DNA of 64,000 nt. It comes from Nymphaea colorata. Lineage: Eukaryota > Streptophyta > Magnoliopsida > Nymphaeales > Nymphaeaceae. Shown one piece after another: positions 23,201-32,299 of this stretch. The notes beneath the pieces are model-generated. The model was not told the origin of the DNA, made no database searches, and saw nothing but the letters and a program-made list of their open reading frames with translations. The stretch lies in assembly GCF_008831285.2 (NCBI RefSeq), contig NC_045142.1, forward strand, positions 6,083,501 to 6,147,500, given 5' to 3'. Position 1 is the stretch's first letter. Each line of letters starts with the position of its first letter. Position numbers and translations under genes: made by a program.

Positions 23201-24927
23201 CTCCTGGACAAAACGAGCTGCTGAAGTTGATAGCCCACCTCTGGTATCTCCTTGGGACAAAGTTGCTGATCCCCATGACAGTACATGTGCACAAGTGATT
23301 ATTCCAAAGCAGGAAGCATTCTTGATGCCCGAATCAGCTACTGATGATCTTAAAAGACAAAACAAACTTTCCATTGGTAATGCTTCACTTACACAGAATG
23401 TTGAGTTTTATTAATTTCCTCAAGCATTGCAGCGTTTATACAACTCTGTTTGCATGGATAGATGATCCAGAGGGTAAAGAATTGGACGTTGCTGCCCTTG
23501 ATAGGCCTTCACATAGCAACTGTCATACTGCTGAGAAATTTTGCATGGGCCAACCACCAGTTCTGCATGATGGTCCTTCCAGAGACATTCAGGAATTTGA
23601 AGACAAACATGTGCCAAAGGCAGTCATAGAAACTCAAAGTGATAATGTCTCTACAAAGCCAAATACTCAGGCTGCCAATATAGATGTTGCCGTTGCAGGT
23701 GGTATTAACACTGAAATGGAAACAGTTACAGATGATGTTCCCATCACCGAGAAAACATTTTCTGACTCTAAAGACCCGCCATTCCTCGGATTAAGTCTTA
23801 AGCGTCTGCGGTCAACAGTAGATGGTAGGGTTGAGGCAAATGATGAAAGAAAGGTCCTCAGGCATTCTGGTTTTTCTGCATTCTCAAGGTTCAGACCAAA
23901 CCTGAGATTCTTCTGCTTATATTTTTCTTTTTTATCGTTCTGAACTTTCTCTGTGAGGCCATGAATTTACTATTTTGTTATTTGGCACAGGTATAATACG
24001 GCTAGTACTCAAGGTCCAACAGGATATATGGATAGTTGTTCTGTTCCACTTGATCAGAGCTCTGAGGCAGAGAAAAAGAACATTCCTGTGCCCAACAATC
24101 CTTTGAATGCCAACCAAGTTTCTAATACCAGTAGCAACGAGCAAGACATGGGTTCATCCACCAAGAATGTCTTCTCAAAACCTTTGAATATCAAGGACAA
24201 GTCAGTACCCATGTCTACCACCAGGGGCCATCATGTCTCTGCTTTTCAACCAGTTCAATACTGCCATTCACCTCAAGTTTTGCTGCATGAAAAGGCCATT
24301 GATGCAGCGATGCATCATCCAAAAGAGGGCTCTCAGATCCAAGTCCACCAACATCACCACCACCAACACCACCACCACCATCACCACCAGCATGCTGTGA
24401 TGCCACAGCATCAGAAAAATGACCATCCTGACCAGGAAGAGCTGTCAAAGATGACAGTAGCTGTAGCACCACCATGTGGATCATCAAATGTTCTGGTAAC
24501 CAATGGACACTGCATGAACAGCAGCATGAATGGTAGCAGATCTGGGAGTAACCATGGGAGCAATGGGCTGACAAACACTGGTGTGACAAATGGTGAAAGT
24601 GATACTGGGGCAGTCGGAAAGGGAAGTAATGGCGGAGGAAGTGGCAGTGGCAGTGGGGTGGATCAAGCTCGTTCTGCACAGCGTGAGGCAGCACTTACAA
24701 AATTCCGGCAGAAGAGGAAAGAGAGATGTTTTGAGAAGAAGGTAGCTGACTGCGATTTCTGAGTCTAATTTTTTTTTTAATATGCATGTGGCAGTAAGCA
24801 ACATTATGGTAAGTTGCAGGTGCGTTATCAAAGCCGGAAGAGACTTGCGGAACAACGTCCTCGAGTGCGTGGGCAATTTGTTCGACAGATGGTATATGAT
24901 AATTCAACTCCTCAAGAAGATGACTGA
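10106..24927 (+). CDS. PRR7: Pseudo-response regulator, PRR7/PRR37 clade (circadian clock)
   Basis: Eight coding exons join in frame: 10106-10469, 18537-18698, 18814-18947, 19298-19459, 23199-23376, 23462-23888, 23991-24741, 24820-24927, giving 761 aa. Residues about 96-213 are a pseudo-receiver domain ([12 protein letters not shown] lysine at 200). The phospho-acceptor Asp is replaced by Glu148 (LTEVVMP), the PRR hallmark. An LGLSL motif at 442-446 resembles the EAR/TOPLESS-binding motif of PRR5/7/9. A His-rich tract lies at about 593-613, a Gly/Ser-rich linker follows, and a C-terminal CCT domain spans about 706-749, split by the last intron. The SSGSGSESG and NSWTKRA segments after the receiver point to the PRR7/37 clade. 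Known PRRs are nuclear repressors of CCA1/LHY that set clock phase and flowering time. The ATG chosen is the first in frame ([10 protein letters not shown]). Intron 1 is 8.07 kb and intron 4 is 3.7 kb; both contain transposons. Confidence 0.93.
13140..13450 (+). repeat. Degenerate short-period repeat (ATGAATGATTGA-type)
   Basis: Words such as GAATGAATG, ATGATTGA, GATCAAGCATATTGTAATC and ATCGAATGAATG recur with drift over about 300 bp. The longest shared block is roughly 40 bp, repeated three to four times with divergence. It reads as an old tandem repeat rather than coding sequence. Confidence 0.5.
14640..15960 (+). mobile_element. Decayed Ty3/gypsy retrotransposon (gag to early pol)
   Basis: Several forward-frame pieces follow the order of a plant Ty3/gypsy polyprotein: a gag-like segment [13 protein letters not shown] (about 14947-14985) then [12 protein letters not shown] (about 15015-15050), a second gag segment with RELKMQES (about 15150), DELRSRV (about 15256) and IEKDLAQ (about 15328), then a protease/RT junction segment [21 protein letters not shown] (about 15440-15500) and, after stops, [18 protein letters not shown] (about 15585-15640). 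Many stops and frame changes show it is inactive. Identification is by family motif order, and LTRs were not found. Confidence 0.65.
17000..17045. repeat. GCGCCTAGG-type palindromic repeat fragment
   Basis: A run of overlapping GGCGCC, GCGCCTAGG and GGCCTAGGC words, a pattern common at the ends of small plant inverted-repeat elements. The matching far end was not found, so no element boundary is proposed. Confidence 0.3.
17210..17300 (+). repeat. GGCACC-type dispersed repeat, copy 1
   Basis: The pattern is: TA-rich stretch, CACCC..GCACCCAAATTTTTTGGGATA, then a run of CCGGCACC/CACCGGCAC words, then CACTCATGTGACATA. The same order recurs at 18120-18182, 20264-20405 and 26404-26520. Non-coding. 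Confidence 0.6.
18053..18118. repeat. Interrupted (TA)n microsatellite
   Basis: Alternating TA runs interrupted by ATGTATG-type units in PRR intron 1, about 420 bp before exon 2. Confidence 0.9.
18120..18182 (+). repeat. GGCACC-type dispersed repeat, copy 2 (short)
   Basis: Follows directly on the (TA)n cluster at 18053-18118 and reads ACCTCCCACTCATG, TTTTTTAAAAATTC, then CACTTGCACCTGCACTCAG, matching the middle of the other copies with drift. Lies in PRR intron 1. Confidence 0.45.
19893..20119. mobile_element. hAT-like MITE in PRR intron 4 (element 19901-20111)
   Basis: A 211-bp element is flanked by a perfect 8-bp direct repeat ACTTTGAG (19893-19900 and 20112-20119). The left end reads TAAGGGTGGGCATCGGGCC and the reverse complement of the right end reads TTAGGCCTGGGCGTCGGGCC, an imperfect TIR of about 20 bp. 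The GC-rich ends (GGGCCGG/CCCGGGCC) enclose a nearly pure A/T core at 19965-20075. An 8-bp TSD and a TAGGGGTGGGCA-like end fit a non-autonomous hAT element. Confidence 0.82.
20183..20265. repeat. Compound (CT)n(TA)n microsatellite
   Basis: CTTT units pass into (CT)n and then (TA)n in PRR intron 4. It directly precedes a copy of the GGCACC-type repeat. Confidence 0.95.
20264..20405 (+). repeat. GGCACC-type dispersed repeat, copy 3
   Basis: After the (TA)n tract come a CACA-rich stretch, a TTTTTTGAAAGTACACC segment, then repeated ACC(G/A)GCACCC/TACCGGTA words and CCTATGTGGCATATG. Same order as the copies at 17210 and 26404. Confidence 0.55.
20476..21191. mobile_element. 700-bp hAT-like element in PRR intron 4 (element 20484-21183)
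   Basis: A 700-bp element begins CAATGTTGT and ends ATAACATTG, a 9-bp TIR with one mismatch, flanked by a perfect 8-bp direct repeat CGTCAATG (20476-20483 and 21184-21191). Both ends are rich in overlapping CGTATC/GATACG words (near 20505-20580 and 21045-21170) that form nested palindromes such as GTATCATATGATAC. The middle is AT-rich. No open frame of interest, so it is non-autonomous. Confidence 0.78.
21460..22267 (-). mobile_element. Scrambled Copia retrotransposon relic (minus strand)
   Basis: On the minus strand three Copia pol pieces occur: an integrase-end piece with [16 protein letters not shown] (about 22255-22208), an RNase H piece from GYVNTN (about 22040) to [14 protein letters not shown] (about 21710-21670), and a reverse transcriptase start piece with [16 protein letters not shown] (about 21625-21578) then [10 protein letters not shown] (about 21555-21526). 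In an intact element the order is integrase, reverse transcriptase, RNase H, so the last two are swapped. Stops are frequent. Confidence 0.65.
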
Positions 24928-25068
24928 ATTGTAGCTTTATGTATTATAGTAATGGTTAGTGAGCTTTTGTCTTTGAACTATGTGAACTTAATCATGTACT
25001 CAGCTTCAACTCTCCTTGGCGATTTGTTGAACCTCACCCCACTGAATGGGATCGTCTGTCTCGTGTCT

Positions 25069-25074
25069 AATAAA
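25069..25074 (+). terminator. Poly(A) signal AATAAA of the PRR gene
   Basis: AATAAA lies about 140 bp downstream of the PRR stop codon and just before a (CT)n tract at 25089-25131. Position is right for a near-upstream polyadenylation element; the cleavage site cannot be seen. Confidence 0.45.
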
Positions 25075-25082
25075 GCACCAGA

Positions 25083-25088
<6 letters not shown>

Positions 25089-25131
<43 letters not shown>
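25089..25131. repeat. (CT)n microsatellite
   Basis: About 21 uninterrupted CT units immediately downstream of the PRR gene. Confidence 0.97.
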
Positions 25132-25134
<3 letters not shown>

Positions 25135-27474
25135 TACATAGACATGCAACCGTTATTATGTGCACCAGCCGCCAGGGGTCCTAAGGACACCCCAATATGG
25201 TTGGCTGTTGGGAATTCATGTTCAAGCTTGTTTCGTTTGGCTTAATATGAGCTTGCTATGCTGATCCAACGTGTTTTTCCATGGAACCAAATGGGTATTG
25301 CTGGCTATATCACATGGGTGCTTTGATTTAGAAGTTATACCCGCATCGATGCGAAGCGAGTGTGGGAATGGACTCGGGTGTGGCTTTGACATGCACCCGA
25401 GCATAGCCGACACGAATCATGTGTGGGGCTAGCCACACCTGGTCAAATTTCACATTTTTGGACATTCACCTGACTCATGTCAAAACACCAGTTCGTTGCG
25501 GTCAAACCCCGTCGGGTCTATTTGCATTATGTTTTTTGTTTTTTTGATCACTGTTAAAAACGAGGCATCAATAATTTAGGGCTTCAATCAACTCCACTGA
25601 CTGAAGCCCCTTCACCACTTTTTTCCTTCCGCCTGGGTACTTTTCTCTTTCTGGTGACCTTCAGCAGCTTCCGGCTACTATGCACCATCAGGCTGTGCTC
25701 TTCCCGGTGATGGTTCTCCTGCAGGCAAGGTAGGGACCTTTACCTCTCACATGTACTGCTGTGCAACCGGTTTCTTTTTCAGCGGCTGCCTCTTCTTCTT
25801 TTTCAGGCATTTGTTTTTCAATGGGAGGCCCTTCTTCTTTTTCAGCAACGGGGTTCGTTTTGTAATGACTGTCATTATTTTTTCACTATTGTTGGGTTTT
25901 TTTCTGTGTAAGGACTTGTTGTTTACTGCTACCACAAGCCTGCAACTTTGTTTCCATATTTGTAGGATGTTTTTTAATTTGCATCTGTGATGTTAATGCA
26001 CCGTACTGCTACTGCAGCTCCATTTTCTTATTTGAAGCATGTTTTTTGTTGTGAGCATGTGTGATGTTTGTGTATCCAGTATCATTGATTCATTTCTTTG
26101 AACTGTTAGTGTTTGAACCTGTGATGCATCGTTCTTTTAGGCTATTAGTGTTTGAAACCTTGAATATTTTTTTTTTGTAATGTTTGACTTCCGGTTTGTT
26201 TGCAGTGTTACAACTCTGTTCTTTTTGTTTTCATTTTGCAATTTTGTTGTCTTAATTGTCATTGTGTTTTACTTTGACAGTTTTCGCTTCTGACTTTTCA
26301 TGTTCTGCTTTAAGTTTTTTTATATTAATAAATAATAACACTGCACAGTGAATTCGGTATAGATGTCATGTTATTTGATAATTTTGTTGCTTATAGACAA
26401 TTTTGTCACACACACACACACATAAATAAAATACTCGTGCCGCACCCCTCACCCAAACTTTTTAAAATGTCCCACTCTGGCACCCTCGTCAGCACCCACA
26501 CCCAACACTTATGTGACAAAGGCTGCTGGTAGAAGCCATCTTTCCAGGGAACTGAAAATGAGGTGAGACGTGCTCGCACGATTTTACTTCTTGGCTTGAT
26601 AACTTCAGGAAGGGTTTCCTGAACTTGTAAACAGAAAATAATAGTTTAAATTGTAGATATATTATCATACTTTTTCATCATTTTCAATGGGTAATGACAG
26701 TGTTACATCGGATGGAAAGCATGTCATTTGAAAATTTAAAAGGTCGATTTTGGACAAGCACAGAGCTTTCATCATACTTAAAGCACGTTTGCTAGTGTAT
26801 TTCTTTTTAACATGTAAAATAAAGTCATAGGTCAAACCAAATCAGATCTTTGGCCGGTTTCACTTGTTAGTTAAACCACGAGCTTGGGGGTTTCTTGTTT
26901 CTTCTATCATAAAGTTGACATGATTTTGGTCTTCGAATTTTGTGCTTTTGCATGGACTTCTCTATGAAAGTGAATTAGGGTTCTGAAAGTTTGTAGTTGT
27001 CTGCAGTTATTAATTTACTTCTCCTACTTTGAGTGATTCGTAAATAAACCCATGGGTTGGTAGTAAGACGGACTGTGCAGAGGCAGAAGGCTTGAAGCTG
27101 ACTAGTAAATATTTTGAAGTTGTCAAGAAAGGAAACTCATGTTGATAATTCATTGACGGCTTCATGAAGGGTAAGGCTGCTAGGTTGGTGACCGCTTAAC
27201 AGAACAACAGAACAGCATTAACAAGTTGTGGAACTGTCTGAGGGAGTGTGTCACCATTACGACCTTGATCCAGGTTGGGCATATGTGCATCTACGCTATG
27301 TTCCCATGACTTCTGCACATGGGTTCAGACCGAGGGATGGGGCTAGATCCGGATCTCGAGATCGATAAAGAAATCCGCATTGTCCGATAAGATAATGAAG
27401 AACCAATGCACCACCATACACAACTTGGATCGTACATGATAATTTTGAGCTTTTATGGACAAACGTGTGAAGAG
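25132..27474. other. Intergenic, no gene recognised
   Basis: Contains a C/T-rich low-complexity block (25600-25860) with three CTTCTTTTTCAG-like repeats and one copy of the GGCACC-type repeat (26404-26520). No coding exon with family motifs was found on either strand. Confidence 0.5.
26404..26520 (+). repeat. GGCACC-type dispersed repeat, copy 4
   Basis: A (CA)n tract at 26406-26422 is followed by CCGCACCCCTCACCC, AAACTTTTTAAAATGTCCC, repeated GGCACCC/CAGCACCC words and ACACTTATGTGACA, parallel to the copy at 17210-17300 in the PRR intron. Confidence 0.6.
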
Positions 27475-27590
27475 AGCCCGGGTGCCTGCCCGGGCTCGAC
27501 CCGGCCCGGCCCGTTGTGTCGACCTTGTCGGAGAAAGGGAGGTCGACAAAACGGGCCGGGCCGGGTCAAACCCGGGCAGGGACCCGGGCT
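27475..27590. mobile_element. GC-rich fold-back element
   Basis: Two 50-bp arms (27475-27524 and 27541-27590) are inverted repeats of each other with about 90% identity, starting AGCCCGGGTGCCTGCCCGGG and AGCCCGGGTCCCTGCCCGGG when both are read inwards, around a 16-bp loop. The inverted similarity extends weakly outwards into TGAAG. GC content far exceeds the surroundings. No clear target-site duplication was found, so it may be the core of a larger element. Confidence 0.75.
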
Positions 27591-27639
27591 TACTTCAAGT
27601 GCTTACCTGTCAGGTTGGACGGTGGTCATGATAAAAAAA

Positions 27640-28155
27640 ATATGGTTTTATGGACGCGTGGAAAATATAACGTTGGTGAACGTCAACTTTTATCGATGTT
27701 TGTAGAGACATGTCGGTAATTATACTTTTTAAGCAACATCCACAGCTGGACGTCAGTTCAAATTATCCACCAGAGATGCATGGAGCTATTGTGTTGTGGA
27801 AGTTCAATGCTATTGTGTTGTGGAAGTTCAATCTTTACCGACGTTTGCCAAAGGACGTGGATGAAAGTAGAGAAAATTGTTCATCTTTACCGACATATTA
27901 TGGTACTCTATCAATGAAACTTTTCGATGTCGGCTATTAGCGATGTCCAATTGTGTTCGTAGGTAAAAATTTATTATCATCGACGCGTGATTCTCCCGTG
28001 TCACTGAATATTGCACGTGCGTGTTCACGGTAGCCTTTTCACCAACGTGGCCTAGATGTCGGTAATGTTTACCGCATTAACATTATAGACGTTTTTAAGT
28101 TATACCTCTATTGACGTTTTCTATGCGTCGGCAAAAACTTCCCCTACTTGTTTCC
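27640..28155. repeat. GTCGG/CGACG-rich repeat, possibly CACTA subterminal sequence
   Basis: Words of the type GTCGGTAA, GTCGGCTA, GTCGGCAAAA, ACCGACAT and CGACG recur in both orientations at least eight times in 500 bp (for example 27713, 27838, 27889, 27930, 27978, 28052, 28127). Clustered short direct and inverted motifs of this kind are typical of the subterminal regions of plant CACTA elements. The TIR itself was not found. A 24-bp unit is duplicated perfectly at 27785-27832. The LINE tail abuts the right edge. Confidence 0.4.
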
Positions 28156-28249
28156 TTTTTTTTTTTGGTACAAAGGAGCGGTCTAGAACCGCATTAACTA
28201 ACTATAGCACGAGGTCGAGCTACACCAATCAGATCTTCTTCAATCAATC

Positions 28250-31200
28250 GATACAAATGACCAGGTGGATTTGTAAGAATGGTCACTCCAAAAGATCCAT
28301 GAGGCAAGAAAATCTGCATACATATTAGCTTCTCTGTACGTATGACATAAGAAACACTCTCAATCACGTTTCAGCAATTCTTGACACTGCTTCACTATCT
28401 GGAATAAATGATCACGAGGCTGCAAGTCTTTAAGAACCTTATTCACAACTAACAAGGAATCTGATTCAACAATAACTTTACGACAGCCACGTTCCCAGGC
28501 CAATTTCAAACCATGAAGAATAGCAACAAGTTCAGCCTTAGTTATATGACCATAACCCGCACGACAAGTGAAGCCAAATAACCATTCTCCATTATCATTG
28601 TGAAATAAACCACCAGCCGCTAATTCTCTAGGATTTGTTCTAGCAGCCGCATCAACATTCAACTTAACAAAACCCAAGGGAGGTGACATCCATGCAATGA
28701 AGGTTTGAACTTTTCGTTGGGATAAACGAAGTTGGGCCATATGGTTTCTGAACTCACCAATAGAAGCAACTATGTGAGATAAAACATCATCAGGTCAAGA
28801 AAAACCTTCTTCAAATACAACTCGATTTCGCCACTGCCAAATATGCCAACAAGCGAAGCAAAAGAAAATAGACCAAGGAATCATGTTGTTAACCAAAAAG
28901 CGATGCCTAGAAATATTATTCCTCAGCCAAACCTCCAAAGTAGCCGTATTAAACTCCAACAATTTAGCCCCATGAAGATAGTCAGCCCATATAACTTGAG
29001 AAGAACTACAATCTCGGAAGACATGCAGAGTATTTTCCTCAAGAGCACCACACCGAAGATAAACTGCAGTACTCAAAATATTTCGATGTACACAAGCAGA
29101 TCTAGTAAGAAGACGATTATGAAATAATAACCAAATAAAGAATTTAACCCGAGGGGGAATATCAAGTTTCCACAGTTTAGTCCAAATGCCATGTGTGTGA
29201 ACACCACCAGTAAGCAATTTATAAGCAAAAGAAACAGAGAAGTTGCCATCAGTTGAAGCTTGCCAAAAATTCCTATCTTGCTCATCCTGCTGAAGCTGCA
29301 CAAAAGAAAGTAGTTCCCTAATATCAGTCAGCAAAAGCGCTAACAACTGCTCACTCCAATTGTTGTTACAAACATAGTCCTTAACATGTTTAGTGTGTTC
29401 CTCCTCAGACAAATTAACATAACAATGCTCAAGTAAAGACTTATCCCCAAGCCATTTATCTTTCCAAAACAAGGTTGTTGATCCATCACCTACAATTCGA
29501 GCACAACCTTGATGAACAAGAGATTTGGTTGAGATTATACTCCGCCAAGTATGAGAAGCATTATGTGGTAAACGAGCTTGAAGAAAAGAACCTTGTTTCA
29601 AATACTTGGATCGCAAAACTCGAGCCCATAGACCTTCATCCCCATCTTCCAATTTGCACCCTAACTTGGCGAGCAAAGCTTTGTTCATATTAGCAAACTT
29701 ACGAATGCCAAGCCCTCCTTTATCTTTTGCACGACAGACAATATCCCAATTCAGCAAATGAATTCTCCTTTTCTCTGTCGTTGATCCCCAAAGAAAATCT
29801 CTATTCAAGCTATCAATTTCTTTAGTAACAGAAACTGGCAATTTAGTAGTTTGCATAGTATAAACTGCAATGAAACTAGTCACAGATTGTACTAAAGTGG
29901 CACGACCAGCTAAAGAGAGTTGGGAAGCCTTCCAAGAAGACAAACGCTTGCGAACCTTGTCAAGAAGTTGAGAATAAGTATTTCTATTAACACGATTGGT
30001 ATGTAGTGGCACCCCTAGATAACGGCCCAGATCAGTGCAGTGATGCATACGGGAGCTCTCTTGAATACTTTGAACAACATCTTCATGAACATTAGGGGAA
30101 GTATAAAATAGAGATTTAGATAAATTCACCTTCTGTCCAGAGAAGGAACAAAATTTATTAAGACAGTCCATCATAGTCTTACATTGCTCCACTGTAGCCT
30201 CACCCATAAGAATCAAATCATCAGCAAAGAAAATATGTGACAAATAGAGACCACCTCGAGACAGAGAAATAAGTTTCCAAGCACCAGCATAAATCGAAGT
30301 ATCAATAATATCCGAAAGTTTTTGTAAACATAACACAAAAAGATAAGGTGAAAGAGGGTCACCCTGTCTTAAACCTCTAGAAGGTTTAAAATAACTAGTC
30401 AATTCCTCATTCCAAAGAACATTCATTTAAGTTGAAGTAACACAAAACATGATCAAAGATACTAGCACAGATGGCAAACCAGTATCCATAAGAACCCAAC
30501 GGAGAAAGTCTCAATCCACTCGATCATAAGCCTTTTCCAGATCAATTTTCAGTATCATACCACCGGATTTGCTTTTCTTATGTCGAAGAGAATGAAGAGC
30601 CTCTTGAACCACAATAATATTATCAGAAGTTCCTCTTCTTGGAATAAAACTACTCTGAGTTGGAGAAATTAAATTCCCTAAGAAAGGTCGAAGCCTATTA
30701 ACAATCAATCTAGAAAGAAGCTTAACAATAACATTACACAGAGATATAGGCCGAAATTGAGAAACTAATTCCAGGATTTCAACTTTAGGAATGAGAACAA
30801 TCAAAACTTGACATAAAGTAACATCAAATTTGCCAGTTAAGAAAGCATTTTGAACAAATTTGCAAATAGAGGATTTAACTACTTCCCAATTGGCAATGTA
30901 GAATCCAGCGTGAAAACCATCAGGTCCAGGTGCCTTGAAAGGGGCCATAGATTTTAAAGTCTTAAAAATCTCATCTTCCTGTGGAACATGGGACAAATTG
31001 AGCACCTGTTGATCCCCCAGTGGTACACTAGTCTTAGGACAACTTGACTCAAAACTATTATCAACAGGTTCTGCAGAATATACCTTATGAAAGTAAGAAA
31101 TAACCAATTGCTTGATAAGGTCAGGATCCAAAATCCAATCACCATGATATGCTTTCAAGGACAAAATTCTATTTCTATTTCTCCTGAAAAAACTTTGTAT

Positions 31201-32266
31201 TTCGATCACCAAATTGCACCCAATTTGAACGGGACTTCTGAAACCACATCATCTCCTCTTGTGCCAAAGTAATATTATAATCAGCAGATAATTGTTTTTC
31301 TAAGTTATACAAAAAAGGATGAGGCCTAGTTTCCAAGGCTTGTTGAACACCACCAAGTCTAGCTAATAAATGTCGTTTCCTACTAAAGATATTACCAACA
31401 ACAAAACGATTCCAATGTTTGAAAGTGAATTGAAGTGAGGTTAGCAATTCATGCAAAGGCAAATGATCCTTCCAAGACGAATGTAAAACCATGTCAAAAT
31501 CAGAATGGTATTGCCAAGCCATCTCAAAACGAAACGGACGAGCAGCATGATTAATAAGCCTAACCGGCTTTAAAGAAACAAGTACATGACAATGATCACT
31601 ATGAGCACGAGGAAGATTCAGAACAGAAGCATCAGAAAAACAATGTCGCCACTCCCCATTGCACAAGGCCCTATCAAGTTTCTTCTTAATTAAGAACGGC
31701 GGTTCTTGGTTATTGGTCCAAGTAAACCAACAACCGCTTGCATCAAGTGAAATTAACTGTCGCTGGTCAAGGACATCATGAAATTGTTGCATTCTACGCA
31801 CAGACTCTACTGCACCTCCTTGTTTCTCAGTAGCAAACAAAATTTGATTAAAATCCCCTAGTAAAAGCCACGGCATATTGTCAAAAGCTGAATAATTATA
31901 CAGATAATTCCAAAGCAATTCCCTAATAGAATGAGTAGGACTAGCATAAACAGTTGTGAGCGCCCACTGGAAACCTTTCCCATCAGTAATAAAAAGAGAA
32001 ATAAATTGATCATCCTTATCAACAACACGAATATGTCCAATAAAAGATTTCCACATAACCCAAATACCTCCTGAAAAACCTCTAGCATCAACTTTAGTGT
32101 GTCCATCAAAACTGAACCTATGAATAATGTCATCTGCCTTAGTAGCACTAACTCTTGGCTCAACTATAATCATTACCTCAATCTGATGGTTGTGAATCAA
32201 TTCCTTAGCATTACGATGAAATGCAGGATTCGCTGCACCCCTACAATTCCAAAAGAGCACAGACAT
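28250..32266 (-). pseudogene. LINE ORF2: endonuclease, reverse transcriptase, RNase H
   Basis: Starting at 32266 (MSVLFWNCRG) the frame encodes an exonuclease-endonuclease-phosphatase domain with VEP, GDFN, KKLDRAL and SDHCHV catalytic motifs. After a one-base shift in a run of six T (31187-31192) comes reverse transcriptase with PDGFHAGFY, LISPTQSSFI, KIDLEKAYDRV, LRQGDPLSPYLF and the catalytic FADDLIL, then a zf-RVT-like region with FWQAST and KFFIWLL (about 29250-29130), and RNase H (NVDAA, KAELVA, ESDSLLV, ANMYADFLA). In-frame stops are TGA at 30511, TAA at 30427, TGA at 28795 and TGA at 28360. ORF2 nicks the target and primes reverse transcription there. This copy cannot make the full protein. 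Confidence 0.88.
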
Positions 32267-32299
32267 TGAAGAAAATAAGATAATTAATAATTTTTATCA

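Noticed and set aside
23344..23943. A single 199-codon frame across PRR exons 5-6
   Set aside because: It reads through an intron (23377-23461) in the wrong frame. Splicing at TTG|GTAATG and GGATAG|AT gives the conserved protein instead.
24215..24694. 159-codon open frame on the minus strand over PRR exon 7
   Set aside because: It mirrors the His/Gly/Ser-rich coding sequence on the + strand. Its Cys/His-rich composition is the antisense of CAC/GGT repeats, with no family motif.
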